Origin: Arenicola marina
Lineage: Eukaryota; Annelida; Polychaeta; Arenicolidae
Assembly: GCA_964019135.1 (NCBI GenBank)
Contig: OZ025248.1
Coordinates: 46,059,670 to 46,123,669, forward strand
Direction of reading: 5' to 3'
DNA: 64,000 nt
Position 1 is the first letter of the stretch, and each line of letters begins with the position of its first letter. The notes beneath the pieces were generated by a model. That model made no database searches. It was not told the DNA's origin and worked only from the letters and a program-made list of their open reading frames with translations. This document shows, in pieces, positions 14,341-27,382 of the stretch. The position numbers were made by a program, and so were the translations under genes.

Positions 14341-17300
14341 CATATGTATACACTGGATGGCTCCCCGCTATATGTATACACTGGATGACCACCCGCTATA
14401 TGTATACACTGGATGACGCCCCGCTATATGTGTACACTGGATGACGCCCCGCTATATGTATACACTGGATGACGCCCCGCTATATGTATACACTGGATGG
14501 CTCCCCGCTATATGTATACACTGGATGGCGCCCCGCAATATGTATACACTGGATGACGCCCCGCTATATGTATACACTGGATGACGACCCGATATGCATA
14601 CACTGGATGACCACCCGCCATATGTATACACTGGATGACGCCCCGCTATATGTATACACTGGATGACGCCCCGCTCTATGTATACACTGGATGACGCCCC
14701 GCTATATGTATACACTGGATGACGCCCCGCTATATGTATACACTGGATGGCTCCCCGCTATATGTATACACTGGATTACGCCCCGCTATATGTATACACT
14801 GGATGGCGCCCCGCTATATGTATACACTGGATGGCGCCCCGCTATATGTATACACTGGATGACGCCCCGCTATATGTGTACACTGGATGACGCCCCGCTA
14901 TATGTATACACTGGATGGCTCCCCGCTATATGTATACACTGGATGACCACCCGCTATATGTATACACTGGATGACGCCCCGCTATATGTGTACACTGGAT
15001 GACGCCCCGCTATATGTATACACTGGATGACGCCCCGCTATATTTATACACTGGATGGCTCCCCGCTATATGTATACACTGGATGACGACCCGCTATATG
15101 TATACACTGGATGGCTCCCCGCTATATGTATACACTGGATGGCGCCCCGCTATATGTATACACTCGATGGTGCCCCGCTATATGTATACACTCGATGGCG
15201 TCCCGCTATATGTATACCCTGGATGGCGCCCCGCTATATGTATACACTGGATGGCGCCCCGCTATATGTATTTACTGGATGGCGCCCCGCTATATGTATA
15301 CACTGGATGGCTCCCCGCTATATTTATGCACTGGATGACCACCCGCTATATGTATACACTGGATGACGCCCCGCTATATGTATACACTGGATGACGCCCC
15401 GCTATATGTGTACACTGGATGACGCCCCGCTATATGTGTACACTGGATGACGCCCCGCTATATGTATACACTGGATGGCTCCCCGCTATATGTATACACT
15501 GGATGACCACCCGCTATATGTATACACTGGATGACGCCCCGCTATATGTGTACACTGGATGACGCCCCGCTATATGTATACACTGGATGGCTCCCCGCTA
15601 TATGTATACACTGGATGACCACCCGCTATATGTATACACTGGATGACGCCCCGCTATATGTGTACACTGGATGACGCCCCGCTATATGTATACACTGGAT
15701 GACGCCCCGCTATATGTATACACTGGATGGCTCCCCGCTATATGTATACACTGGATGACGACCCGCTATATGTATACACTGGATGGCTCCCCGCTATATG
15801 TATACACTGGATGGCTCCCCGCTATATGTATACACTGGATGACCACCCGCTATATGTATACACTGGATGACGCCCCGCTATATGTATACACTGGATGACG
15901 CCCCGCTATATGTATACACTGGATGGCCACCCGCTATATGTATACACTGGATGACCACCCGCTATATGTATACACTGGATGGCTCCCCGCTATATGTATA
16001 CACTGGATGGTGCCCCGCTATATGTATACACTCGATGGCGTCCCGCTATATGTATACCCTGGATGGCGCCCCGCTATATGTATACACTGGATGGCGCCCC
16101 GCTATATGTATTTACTGGATGGCGCCCCGCTATATGTATACACTGGATGGCTCCCCGCTATATTTATACACTGGATGACCACCCGCTATATGTATACACT
16201 GGATGACGCCCCGCTACTTGTATACACTGGATGACGCCCCGCTATATGTGTACACTGGATGACGCCCCGCTATATGTGTACACTGGATGACGCCCCGCTA
16301 TATGTATACACTGGATGGCTCCCCGCTATATGTATACACTGGATGACCACCCGCTATATGTATACACTGGATGACGCCCCGCTATATGTGTACACTGGAT
16401 GACGCCCCGCTATATGTATACACTGGATGGCTCCCCGCTATATGTATACACTGGATGACCACCCGCTATATGTATACACTGGATGACGCCCCGCTATATG
16501 TGTACACTGGATGACGCCCCGCTATATATATACACTGGATGACGCCCCGCTATATGTATACACTGGATGGCTTCCCGCTATATGTATACACTGGATGACG
16601 ACCCGCTATATGTATACACTGGATGGCTCCCCGCTATATGTATACACTGGATGGCGCCCCGCTATATGTATACACTCGATGGTACCCCGCTATATGTATT
16701 CACTCGATGGCGTCCCGCTATATGTATACACTGGATGACGCCCGCTATATGTATACACTGGATGACGCCCGCTATATGTATACACTGGATGGCGACCCGC
16801 TATATGTATACACTGGATGGCGACCCGCTATATGTATACACTGGATGGCGCCCCGCTATATGTATACACTCGATGGTGCCCCGCTATATGTATACACTCG
16901 ATGGCGTCCCGCTATATGTATACACTGGATGACGTCCCGCTATATGTATACACTGGATGACGCCCGGCTATATGTATACACTGGATGACGCCCGCTATAT
17001 GTATACACTGGATGGCGCCCCGCTATATGTATACACTGGATGGCGCCCCGCTATATGTATACACTGGATGGCGCCCCGCTATATGTGTACACTGGATGGC
17101 GTCCCGCTATATGTGTACACTGGATGGCACCCCGCTATATGTATACACTGGATGGCGTTCCGCTATATGTGTACACTGGATGGCGCCCCGCTTTATGTAT
17201 ACACTGGATGTCGTCCCGCTATATGTGTACACTGGATGACGCCCCGCTATATGTATACACTGGATGACGCCCCGCTATATGTATACACTGGATGGCGCCC

Positions 17301-17494
17301 CGCTATATGTATACACTGGATGGCGCCCCGCTATATGTGTACACTGGATAGCTCCCCGTTATATGTATACACTGGATAGCTCTCCGCTATATGTCTTCAC
17401 TGGATGGCGCCCCGCTATATGTATACACTGGATGATAACATGGCTCGGTCAAGTTCGTTAGCGGGGTATGTACGTAAAAAAAATCGCAAATTTT

Positions 17495-20400
17495 AACCCT
17501 CTCCTACCAGGGTCCGCCCTGACACCCTTTCCTTATAGTGTGCGCCCTGACAACCCTGGCATTCTCTCGTACTAGTGTCCGCCCTGACACCCTTTTCTTA
17601 CAGAATCCGACCTGGCAACCTTTCGTTCCAGTATGCTCACGGCCACCCTCTCCTACCAGTGTCCACCCTGACACCTTCTCCCACCAGTGTCCCCCATGAC
17701 ACCCAATCTTACCAGTGTCCGCCCTGAAACCCAATCTTACCAGTGTCCGCCCTGACACCCTCTCCCACCAGTGTCCGTGCTGACACCCTCTCCTACCAGT
17801 GTCCGCCCTGACACCCTCTCTACCAGTGTCCACCCTGACACCCTCTCCTGCCAGTGTCCACCCTGACACCCTCTCCCACCAGTGTCCCCCATGACACCCA
17901 ATCTTACCAGTGTCCGCCCTGAAACCCAATCTTACCAGTGTCCGCCCTGAAACCCAATCTTACCAGTGTCCGATCTGAAACCCAATCTTACCAGTGTCCG
18001 CTCTGAAACCCAATCTTACCAGTGTCCGCCCTGACACCTTTCCTACCAGTGTCCGCCCTGACACCCTTTTCTTCTAGTGTCCGCCCTGACAACCCTGGCA
18101 TTCTCTCATACAAGTGTTCGCTCTGACACCCTCTCCCACATGTGCCCGACTTGGCACCCTCTCCTACCTTTGTCGGCCATGACACCCTATCCTACCAGTG
18201 TCCGCCTTGACACCCTTTCATACTACTGTCCGCCCTATCATACTCTCCTACCAGTGTCCACCCCGCCACCCCCAACCGGTGTCCGCCATGACACCCTTTT
18301 TTACCAGTGCCCGGTCTGACACCTACTCTTAACAGTGGCCGCCCTGGAGACACTCTCGTACCAGTGTCCGTCCTGACACTGTCTCCTACTAGTGTCCGCC
18401 CTGACACCCTCTCCTACCAGTCTCTGCCATGACACCATCTTCTACCAGTGTCCGCCCTGATATCCTCTCCTACTAGTGTCCGCCCTGACACCCTTCCCTA
18501 CTAGTGTCCGCCCGATCACACTCTCCTACCAGTGTCCGCTCCGACACCCTCTTCTACCAGTGTCCGCCCTGATACCCTCTCCTATCAGTCTCTGCCCTGA
18601 CACCCTCTCCTACTAGTGTCCGCCCTGACACCCTCCCCTACTAGTGTCCGCCCGATCACACTCTCCTACCAGTGTCCGCTCCGACACCCTCTTCTACCAG
18701 TGTCCGCCCTAAAACCCTCTCCTACCAGTGTCCGCCCTGACATCCTCTCCTACTAGTGTCCGCCCTGACACCTTTTGTAACCAGTGTCCGCCCTGGCAAC
18801 CTCTCCAACCAGTGTACTCCCTGACACCCAATCCTGCCAGCGTCCTCCCTGACTCCCTCTCTTACCAGTGTCCGACCAGACACCTTCTCTAACCAGTGTC
18901 CACCCAGATACCCTCTCCTACCAGTGTCCGCAAAGACACCCTCTCCTGCCAGTGTCCACCCTGACACCCTCTCCCACCAGTGTCCCCCATGACACCCAAT
19001 CTTACCAGTGTCCGCCCTGAAACCCAATCTTACCAGTGTCCGCCCTGAAACCCAATCTTACCAGTGTCCGATCTGAAACCCAATCTTACCAGTGTCCGCT
19101 CTGAAACCCAATCTTACCAGTGTCCGCCCTGACACCTTTCCTACCAGTGTCCGCCCTGACACCCTTTTCTTCTAGTGTCCGCCCTGACAACCCTGGCATT
19201 CTCTCGTACTAGTGTCCGCCCTGACACCCTTTTCTTACAGAATCCGACCTGGCAACCTTTCGTTCCAGTATGCTCACGGCCACCCTCTCCTACCAGTGTC
19301 CACCCTGACACCTTCTCCCACCAGTGTCCCCCATGACACCCAATCTTACCAGTGTCCGCCCTGAAACCCAATCTTACCAGTGTCCGCCCTGACACCCTCT
19401 CCCACCAGTGTCCGTGCTGACACCCTCTCCTACCAGTGTCCGCCCTGACACCCTCTCTACCAGTGTCCACCCTGACACCCTCTCCTGCCAGTGTCCACCC
19501 TGACACCCTCTCCCACCAGTGTCCCCCATGACACCCAATCTTACCAGTGTCCGCCCTGAAACCCAATCTTACCAGTGTCCGCCCTGAAACCCAATCTTAC
19601 CAGTGTCCGATCTGAAACCCAATCTTACCAGTGTCCGCTCTGAAACCCAATCTTACCAGTGTCCGCCCTGACACCTTTCCTACCAGTGTCCGCCCTGACA
19701 CCCTTTTCTTCTAGTGTCCGCCCTGACAACCCTGGCATTCTCTCATACAAGTGTTCGCTCTGACACCCTCTCCCACATGTGCCCGACTTGGCACCCTCTC
19801 CTACCTTTGTCGGCCATGACACCCTATCCTACCAGTGTCCGCCTTGACACCCTTTCATACTACTGTCCGCCCTATCATACTCTCCTACCAGTGTCCACCC
19901 CGCCACCCCCAACCGGTGTCCGCCATGACACCCTTTTTTACCAGTGCCCGGTCTGACACCTACTCTTAACAGTGGCCGCCCTGGAGACACTCTCGTACCA
20001 GTGTCCGTCCTGACACTGTCTCCTACTAGTGTCCGCCCTGACACCCTCTCCTACCAGTCTCTGCCATGACACCATCTTCTACCAGTGTCCGCCCTGATAT
20101 CCTCTCCTACTAGTGTCCGCCCTGACACCCTTCCCTACTAGTGTCCGCCCGATCACACTCTCCTACCAGTGTCCGCTCCGACACCCTCTTCTACCAGTGT
20201 CCGCCCTGATACCCTCTCCTATCAGTCTCTGCCCTGACACCCTCTCCTACTAGTGTCCGCCCTGACACCCTCCCCTACTAGTGTCCGCCCGATCACACTC
20301 TCCTACCAGTGTCCGCTCCGACACCCTCTTCTACCAGTGTCCGCCCTAAAACCCTCTCCTACCAGTGTCCGCCCTGACATCCTCTCCTACTAGTGTCCGC

Positions 20401-23034
20401 CCTGACACCTTTTGTAACCAGTGTCCGCCCTGGCAACCTCTCCAACCAGTGTACTCCCTGACACCCAATCCTGCCAGCGTCCTCCCTGACTCCCTCTCTT
20501 ACCAGTGTCCGACCAGACACCTTCTCTAACCAGTGTCCACCCAGATACCCTCTCCTACCAGTGTCCGCAAAGACACCCTCTCCTGCCAGTGTCCACCCTG
20601 ACACCCTCTCCCACCAGTGTCCCCCATGACACCCAATCTTACCAGTGTCCGCCCTGAAACCCAATCTTACCAGTGTCCGCCCTGAAACCCAATCTTACCA
20701 GTGTCCGATCTGAAACCCAATCTTACCAGTGTCCGCTCTGAAACCCAATCTTACCAGTGTCCGCCCTGACACCTTTCCTACCAGTGTCCGCCCTGACACC
20801 CTTTTCTTCTAGTGTCCGCCCTGACAACCCTGGCATTCTCTCATACAAGTGTTCGCTCTGACACCCTCTCCCACATGTGCCCGACTTGGCACCCTCTCCT
20901 ACCTTTGTCGGCCATGACACCCTATCCTACCAGTGTCCGCCTTGACACCCTTTCATACTACTGTCCGCCCTATCATACTCTCCTACCAGTGTCCACCCCG
21001 CCACCCCCAACCGGTGTCCGCCATGACACCCTTTTTTACCAGTGCCCGGTCTGACACCTACTCTTAACAGTGGCCGCCCTGGAGACACTCTCGTACCAGT
21101 GTCCGTCCTGACACTGTCTCCTACTAGTGTCCGCCCTGACACCCTCTCCTACCAGTCTCTGCCATGACACCATCTTCTACCAGTGTCCGCCCTGATATCC
21201 TCTCCTACTAGTGTCCGCCCTGACACCCTTCCCTACTAGTGTCCGCCCGATCACACTCTCCTACCAGTGTCCGCTCCGACACCCTCTTCTACCAGTGTCC
21301 GCCCTGATACCCTCTCCTATCAGTCTCTGCCCTGACACCCTCTCCTACTAGTGTCCGCCCTGACACCCTCCCCTACTAGTGTCCGCCCGATCACACTCTC
21401 CTACCAGTGTCCGCTCCGACACCCTCTTCTACCAGTGTCCGCCCTAAAACCCTCTCCTACCAGTGTCCGCCCTGACATCCTCTCCTACTAGTGTCCGCCC
21501 TGACACCTTTTGTAACCAGTGTCCGCCCTGGCAACCTCTCCAACCAGTGTACTCCCTGACACCCAATCCTGCCAGCGTCCTCCCTGACTTCCTCTCTTAC
21601 CAGTGTCCGACCAGACACCTTCTCTAACCAGTGTCCACCCAGATACCCTCTCCTACCAGTGTCCGCAAAGACACCCTCTCCTGCCAGTGTCCGCCCTCAC
21701 ACCCTCTCCTACCAGTGTCCGCCCTGACACCCTCTCCTACCAGTCTCTGCCATGACACCATCTCTTACCAGTGTCCGCCCTGACACCCTCTACTACCAGT
21801 GTCCGCCCTGACACCCTCTCCTACCAGTGTCCGCCCTGACATCCTCTCCTACTAGTGTCCGCCCGATCACACTCTCCTACCATAGTCCGCCCTGACACTT
21901 TCTGTAACCAGTGTCCGCCTTGACACCCTCTCCTACTAGAGTCCGCCCTGACACCCAATCTTACCAATGTCCGCCCTGACTCCCTCTCCTTCCAGTGTCC
22001 GCCCTGACCCCCTCTCCTACCAGTGTCCGTCCTGACATCCTCTCCTACCAGTGTCCTCCCTGACACATAATCCTATCAGTGTTCGCCCTGACACATAATC
22101 CTCTCAGTGTCCGCCCTGACACACTCTCCTACCAGTGTCCGTCCTGACATCCTCTCCTACCAGTGTTCGCCCTGACACATAATCCTCTCAGTGTCCGCCC
22201 TGACACCCTCTCCTACCAGTGTCCGCCCTGACACCCTCTCCTACCAGTGTCCGCCCGGACACCCTCTCCTACTAGTGTCCGCCCTGGCACCCTCTCCTAC
22301 CAGTGTTCGCCCTGACACATAATCCTCCCAGTGTTCGCCCTGACACATAATCCTCTCTGTGTCCGCCCGGACACCCTCTCCTACTAGTGTCCGCCCTGGC
22401 ACCCTCTCCTACCAGTGTTCGCCCTGACACATAATCCTCCCAGTGTCCGCCCTGACACCCTCTGCTGCCAGCCTCCGCCCTGATATCCAATCCCACCAAT
22501 GTCCGCCCTGACACCCTCTCCTACCAGTGCCCGCCCTGACACCCTGTCTTACCAGTGTCTGCCCTGACACCCTCTCCCACACGTGTTCGCACTGACATCT
22601 TCTTCTATTAGTGTCAGACCTGACACCCTCCCCTACTAGTGTCCGCAATATCACACTTTCCTACCAGTTTCCGTCCAGACAACCACTCCTACCAGTGTCC
22701 ATCCTGACACCCTCTCCTACCAGTGTCCGCCCTGAAACCCGCTCCTAAAAGTGTCCACCCTGACACCGGCTCCTAGAAGTGTCCACCCTGACACCCTCTC
22801 CTGCCAGCGTCCGCCATGACATCCAATCCCACCAGTGTCCGCCCTGACACCCTCTCCTTCTAGTGTCCGCCCTGACACCCTTTCCTACCAATGTCCTCCC
22901 TGACACCCTCTCCCACCAGTGTCCGCGATGGCACCCTCTCCTACCAATGTCCGCCCTGCCACCCTCTCCCACCATTGTCCGCCCTGCCACCCTCTCCCAC
23001 CATTGTCCGCCCTGCCACCCTCTCCTACCAGTGT
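17495..23034 (+). repeat. Second 28-bp minisatellite array, about 198 units
   Basis: The unit is 28 bp and built on CCAGTGTCCGCCCTGACACC followed by CTCTCCTA. It is pyrimidine-rich on the plus strand and has no evident sequence kinship with the 28-bp array to its left, from which it is separated by about 60 bp (17434-17494). Variant tails include CAATCTTA, CTTTTCTT and ATAATCCT. Minus-strand open frames up to 141 codons are repeat by-products. Confidence 0.96.
17504..21680 (+). repeat. Higher-order duplications of 1637 and 1098 bp in the second array
   Basis: The unit order from 17504 recurs from 19141 (offset 1637 bp; further anchors 17988 to 19625 and 18722 to 20359). A third partial copy follows at an offset of 1098 bp (19625 to 20723, 20359 to 21457), ending near 21680. 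The copies look almost identical over long stretches, with a few differences near the start of the first copy, so the duplications are recent or are homogenised. Confidence 0.85.
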
Positions 23035-23617
23035 AGTGAGCAGGGGGCTAGGAGCTAGGAGGCTAGGAGGCAGGTTCCCATGGCGACCAGGCTGCTGTTT
23101 ACGTTCCGGGATAGAACCTTAATATTTTATGAGGCTCATCGCGGCCTAGTTTTAACTTCTAACTACAATTGTCCTTTATCAACTAAAAACTGACTGAGAG
23201 TCGTCCCTTTCACAGTCATTTCAAGCTAATCAGCCTCCCATGGTAAACAGGCTTGAGATCCAGGTCTCGTCTATGCGCCCACCCCCCGCCCGGTCACCCA
23301 CCCGCCCCTTCCTAGTGTTTTGGTTAGCGCTTTATAGCGCAGCTTAGCTCCTGGCCTCGAGGTTCCTTGGCCCACTTTAGCCCTTCTGTGTGCACGCGCG
23401 GCCTGAAACACTAATTCCTTTCATTTCATTCCATTCTATTTGATTTCCGTCGACGATGGCAAAGTGAACCCTGCGCGGTGACTCGTGACCCCTAGACCGG
23501 TGCACAATCGCCGTCTAAAGTGCCAATCAAGAGGCAAGTCATTTGAGGCAAAGGATGCGCCATCTGCGGCCGCTTGATGACGCTGGAAGCGGTCCGATAG
23601 CGGACCGGGGTCACGCG

Positions 23618-23653
23618 CACGGGGGCTAGGGTCACGTGAGCTGGGGTCACGTG
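23618..23653. promoter_or_regulatory. Clustered GGGTCACG motifs with two CACGTG E-boxes
   Basis: Three GGGTCACG-type motifs occur within 36 bp, and two of them complete the palindrome CACGTG (23633-23638 and 23648-23653). CACGTG is the class B E-box bound by bHLH-zip factors such as USF, MITF and Myc/Max. That is family knowledge; binding here is inference. Confidence 0.4.
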
Positions 23654-23879
23654 TCTGCCATTGTGCACACCGGTCGCAGGTGTTAACGGACCTCTGGACC
23701 AGCCTCTGACGTGAGCATCAGGTATGTATCAGTCACTGATCTCACGCAGGGTACCATGAATGTGTACCCCGTACCAAATATCAACTTACCCAGTGCATAC
23801 ACCAAGCCGGCGGCCCTGAGTTCGATTGCCGGTAGCGACGTCGTGATTTGCTTATCCAAAGCCCTATTGTCTCATGTAC

Positions 23880-24056
23880 CCTGTCTGTCTCTCGTGCCTT
23901 TCTCCCATCCCCGCCTGTAGCCCTCTCTGGTGCTCTATCCCCCCCCCCCCACCTACCCTGGCTGTGTCTCGTGCCTTTCTCCCATCCCCGCCTATAGCCC
24001 TCTCTGGTGCTCTATCCCCCTCCCCCCCCCCCCCACCTACCCTGTCCGTGTCTCGT
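23880..24056 (+). repeat. Two-copy direct repeat of about 90 bp with C homopolymers
   Basis: A segment starting near CTGTCTCTCGTGCC and ending in a run of C followed by ACCTACCCTG occurs twice in tandem, with small differences in the length of the C tract. A third, incomplete start (TGTCTCGTGCCCC) follows. Confidence 0.75.
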
Positions 24057-25461
24057 GCCCCGCCCCTTCGCCGCCCCAGCCATAACCTTCGGGTGAGGCG
24101 TGGGGCGAGGTCTGGCCGCCAAGGATAGTCCATGACGACTGCCATACGGAGACGACTGCCAAGGCGTCCGGATCTAGACCTCCCCCATCCACCCCCCCCC
24201 CCTCTCCCCAGCCCCGTGTTGATCTAAATGTACGTGGGGCTCATGTGCATTTAGAGTGACATCACCCCGCAAGGTACCCCCAGGTGCCCGGCCCCACGGG
24301 GGGGGGCTGGGGGTGGCACCGGGTTCAGTTAGAAGGTGGTGGGGGGAGGAGGGATAGGGAGTGGGTCGGCCACCGGCCAATGGTGGTTATCACGCCAACT
24401 ATAGACCATCAGTGTCAGGCCAAGCAAAGGAGAGCGACATTTAGTCTGCCAGAGCCAGATGGATGTCCACTTTGGGGCGATATGATATTGCCGGAGTCGT
24501 AATGAAGCCATTTAGTCTGTGGGCCGGTCCTCCGTCCAGGTCACCCGCCGGCCCCTTGAAGCGTTCAGCGGGCTGTCTCTCTACAACCCCCATCCCCACC
24601 CTGCCACCCCCTCGTGTAACAGGCCCCCGGGTGCCCCATTTCTATCCCGTCCCGAAACAAGCGTGTATCATTGCCGCTAGCTGGAGTCAGCACCGCCCCA
24701 CCCCCGCCTAGCCCCGCCCAGCCCCGTCTGCTCCCCTGCCCTGCAGCCGCCCTCGACCCCCTGACCCCCCCGGGCAGGCAGACACCCCGCCGGCCGCCGA
24801 GCTGATGGTGCCCTCCGAGACAGCCACTAGTCGACCGCCGCCCGGTGCCTGACGACGCCTGCGGGTGGTGGGTGTTACGCCGGGGAGCACTGGTCAGTCA
24901 GTCAGTGACTGGTGAGTGGGGCGGTCAGGGCACAGAGCCAGGGAACGCTCGGCGGCACTTCTCGCCGCGGAGCCAGCACCGAGCCAGGGCAACGGCCGCG
25001 GCAACTGCGACAGGAAGCCTGAGGCAAGGTGAGGAGGAAGGAGGGTGGCGGGAGGAGAGTGTGGGACGGCAGCTGGCGTCTGTGCCAACCAGTTTTTGGT
25101 CTGTGCCACAGGGGGCCACTGCAGCCACGGAGCCAGGGGGCGAGGGGGCGAGGGGGCCAGGCAGGCACGGACGTCAGGCCACCGCTAGCACCGGTGGCGG
25201 AGATTCCCACGTCGCTAATGTCCGTGCAGGATTGCCGTCAAGGCATGATTTACGTTCACAGAGGAATAAGAGGTCGTTGAGTAGGACACACTCGGCAGAG
25301 GTGACAGCGCCAAGAGGTGTAACACCAATAAGTCCGGCGTCGCCCCGCGCCCCCCCCCCCATACACTGGTCGGCGGCGCGGTAATTAGCCCGGGACACCT
25401 CCACATGTGGCACCGGTAGCCTCACCACCAACACCTGTACCACCTGAACCACCACCACCGC

Positions 25462-25485
25462 CAGCAGCAGCAGCAGCAGCAGCAG
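25462..25485 (+). repeat. (CAG)8 microsatellite
   Basis: Eight perfect CAG triplets. On the minus strand they give a run of leucines in an otherwise unsupported open frame. Confidence 0.9.
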
Positions 25486-25621
25486 TGATGCGAATTGGAT
25501 GCTCCCATACTGCTTGCACCCTGCATCCCTACTCGTGGCCCTGGCACGACAATAACAACCATAACGTGTCGTCGTCATAAACAGCGTAGCCGGCGAGGTT
25601 ATCTCTCGTGGCGGACTCTCT

Positions 25622-26075
25622 GGTCCCTGGGTCGGCGGTCCCTGGTCCCTGGGTCGGCGGTTCCTGGTCCCTGGGTCGGTGGTTCCTGGTCCCTGGGTCG
25701 GCGGTTCCTGGTCCCTGGGTCGGCGGTTCCCGGTCCCTGGGTCGGCGGTTCCTGGTCCCTGGGTCGGTGGTCCCTGGCTCCTGGGTCGTTGGTCCCTGGT
25801 CCCTGGGTCGGCGGTCTAGGGTCGGCGGTCCCTGGTCCCTGGGTCGGCGGTCCCTGGCTCCTGGGTCGGCGGTCCCTGGTCCCTGGGTCGGCGGTCCCTG
25901 GCTCCTGGGTCGGCGGTTCCTGGTCCCTGGGTCGGCGGTCCCTGGTCCCTGGGTCGGCGGTTCCTGGTCCCTGGGTCGGCGGTTCCTGGTCCCTGGGGCG
26001 GCAGTCCCTGGCTCCTGGGTCGTTGGTCCCTGGTCCGTGGGTCGGTGTCCTCTGGGTCGGCGTTCCCTGGATCGG
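25622..26075 (+). repeat. 22-bp minisatellite, about 20 units
   Basis: The unit is 22 bp and built on GGTCCCTGGGTCGGCGG followed by TTCCT or TCCCT. One unit near 25811 is shortened. Open frames exist on both strands (plus 208 codons, minus 251 codons) with a 22-residue periodicity. These come from the unit length not being a multiple of three and are not called as genes. Confidence 0.93.
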
Positions 26076-26218
26076 GCGGGAGGGAGGGAGTGAGAGCCGG
26101 AGGGCGGGAGGGAGGGAGTGAGAGCCGGCGGGCGGGAGGAAGGGAGTGAGAGCCGGAGGGCGGGAGGGAGGGAGTGAGAGCCGGAGGGCGGGAGGGAGGG
26201 AGTGAGAGCCGGAGGGCG
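26076..26218 (+). repeat. G-rich 28-bp minisatellite, about 5 units
   Basis: The unit is 28 bp, with GGGCGGGAGGGAGGGAGTGA followed by GAGCCGGA. Its many G runs of three give it quadruplex potential on the plus strand. It directly follows the 22-bp array. Confidence 0.92.
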
Positions 26219-27382
26219 GCCGCCGAAGCAGACTCGCCAACGGCGCCTCAATTGGTTGCCCCTAAAGGCGCTCGGAGAATGCAACCCAATTAGGTGTCAG
26301 AAATGGGGGTACGCTGAGGGAGGGGAAGAGGGAGGGGGAGGGGAGGAGAGAGGTGGATGGGGAAGGAGCTGCGTGGGTGAGTGGGTGGGTGGGCGTGGAC
26401 GGCGTCTATCGCTGCGCTGTACACCACTTGGCGGTCAGGAAGACGTAACGTGTTCACCGCTAGTTCCACATCCGCCTCTCCGCTCCGTGGTGCTCTAGCG
26501 CTCCGCTCCTCGCCCACCTGTGTGATATGCCCTGAGGCGGGTGGGTGGGAGGGGGGCGGATGGTGATGTCATTGAGGCAAGGATAACGGCCTTCTTCTGG
26601 TCCGGTGGACGCCGAGACGCCAGCGAGAGCCACGCACACAGCGGGCGGCGTCCTTCCGCTCTTCATTTATTTAGCCTCATCGAGCGAACATCCGGGCAAT
26701 AATAATACGAGACATAACCAGTCTACTCCCCTACGAGATGGCATACTGGATGTAGGCTACGCACAGATCAGGTGATGTAGAGCCGCGGGTGACCCACAAC
26801 GAGAGGATAATGACCAGCGAACGAGGAGCGTGCTGGCTCCGACGGGACACTACCGATCTCGGTCCTTTTGTGGGTGATTCGAGGATAAATATTGACGTCC
26901 TGTTACAAAGAGGCTAATGTCACACCACTTCGCCGCGGAGGACCGCCTCTTCACCGCGGAGTGATATCCTGTGGAGTAAGTAGGATGGGGAGGTTTTGAA
27001 TGGAGCTTGTAGCGCCATTGGTGGTTAACGCGCCGCTTCCGTATCAACGCTTGGGGATGTTTTACCCACGCTGCCACGGGCCCTGTTGCGGACCACGTGG
27101 TGACAATCAACGCCAAATGTCTGTCTTAGGGTCGTTCATTTCCATCGGGGCGGCTGTCCACGCAATACGTGTTCGCTTATTACCGTGCCATTTGGCGGCA
27201 TCTTTAGAGTTTGAGTAATTCCACTGATGGTCCAGTGAAAACCTTGCTAAAGTGAGGAAAAGTGGGCGATACTGTTGCCTTGGGACGGGAAAGTGGGTGC
27301 ATCGGAGTGTACCCCCCAGCAAGGCGCGGTAGGGGTAGGCGGGGCGCCCTACCTCCCCCCGGGGGGGTTGGGGAGGAAGGCC
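26219..27382 (+). promoter_or_regulatory. 5' flank and probable leader of the rapsyn-like gene
   Basis: This stretch holds no recognisable coding region. 26310-26370 is a purine, G-run tract. No TATA box is positioned convincingly; GATAAATATT at about 26883 is a weak candidate. A perfect 10-bp palindrome ACCACGTGGT lies at 27092-27101. The start codon at 27383 has G at -3 and G at +4, a good Kozak context. An upstream in-frame ATG at 27275 would add 36 residues that do not resemble rapsyn and would bury the N-terminal glycine, so it is not chosen. Confidence 0.4.
27092..27101. promoter_or_regulatory. Palindromic CACGTG E-box
   Basis: ACCACGTGGT is a perfect 10-bp palindrome centred on CACGTG, about 290 bp upstream of the rapsyn-like start codon. 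It is a candidate bHLH site; occupancy is inference. Confidence 0.35.

Larger units (their letters stand above)
66..17433 (+). repeat. 28-bp minisatellite array, about 620 units
   Basis: The unit is 28 bp, with a near-invariant core CTATATGTATACACTGGATG followed by a variable GCGCCCCG-type end (variants include GCTCCCCG, ACGCCCCG, ACCACCCG and GCGTCCCG). Most units are exactly 28 bp; 27-bp units (ACGCCCG) and 30-bp units (CTATATATG) also recur. The unit carries the palindromes GTATAC and, in many copies, GGCGCC. Open frames of 65-233 codons on the plus strand arise because 28 is not a multiple of three and the unit is largely stop-free. Units with GGATGA close a frame and units with GGATGG leave it open. 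These frames have no sign of being genes. Confidence 0.97.
23035..25620. other. GC-rich non-coding stretch, possible upstream regulatory region
   Basis: No gene is recognisable here. The left part holds a short CTAGGAG microrepeat (23048-23080) and CACGTG E-boxes. 23880-24060 is an imperfect duplication with long C runs. About 24560-25400 is GC- and CpG-rich and reads like a CpG-island-type promoter region, but no TATA box or supported exon is visible. The open frames present on both strands lack consistent codon character and recognisable domains. Confidence 0.5.

Noticed and set aside
66-17433. Many 65-233-codon frames in the first array as a gene family
   Set aside because: The 28-bp unit generates overlapping frames with the same 28-residue period; their ends simply follow GGATGA variants.
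23817-23835. tRNA B-box-like GAGTTCGATTGCC as a SINE
   Set aside because: No A box at a suitable distance could be found.
25529-26284. 251-codon proline/arginine-rich minus frame
   Set aside because: It is the translation of the 22-bp and G-rich 28-bp arrays.
27275-27382. Upstream ATG giving 36 extra residues on the rapsyn-like protein
   Set aside because: The extension has no rapsyn similarity and would bury the MGQ myristoylation signal, whereas the ATG at 27383 has good context and aligns with the family start.
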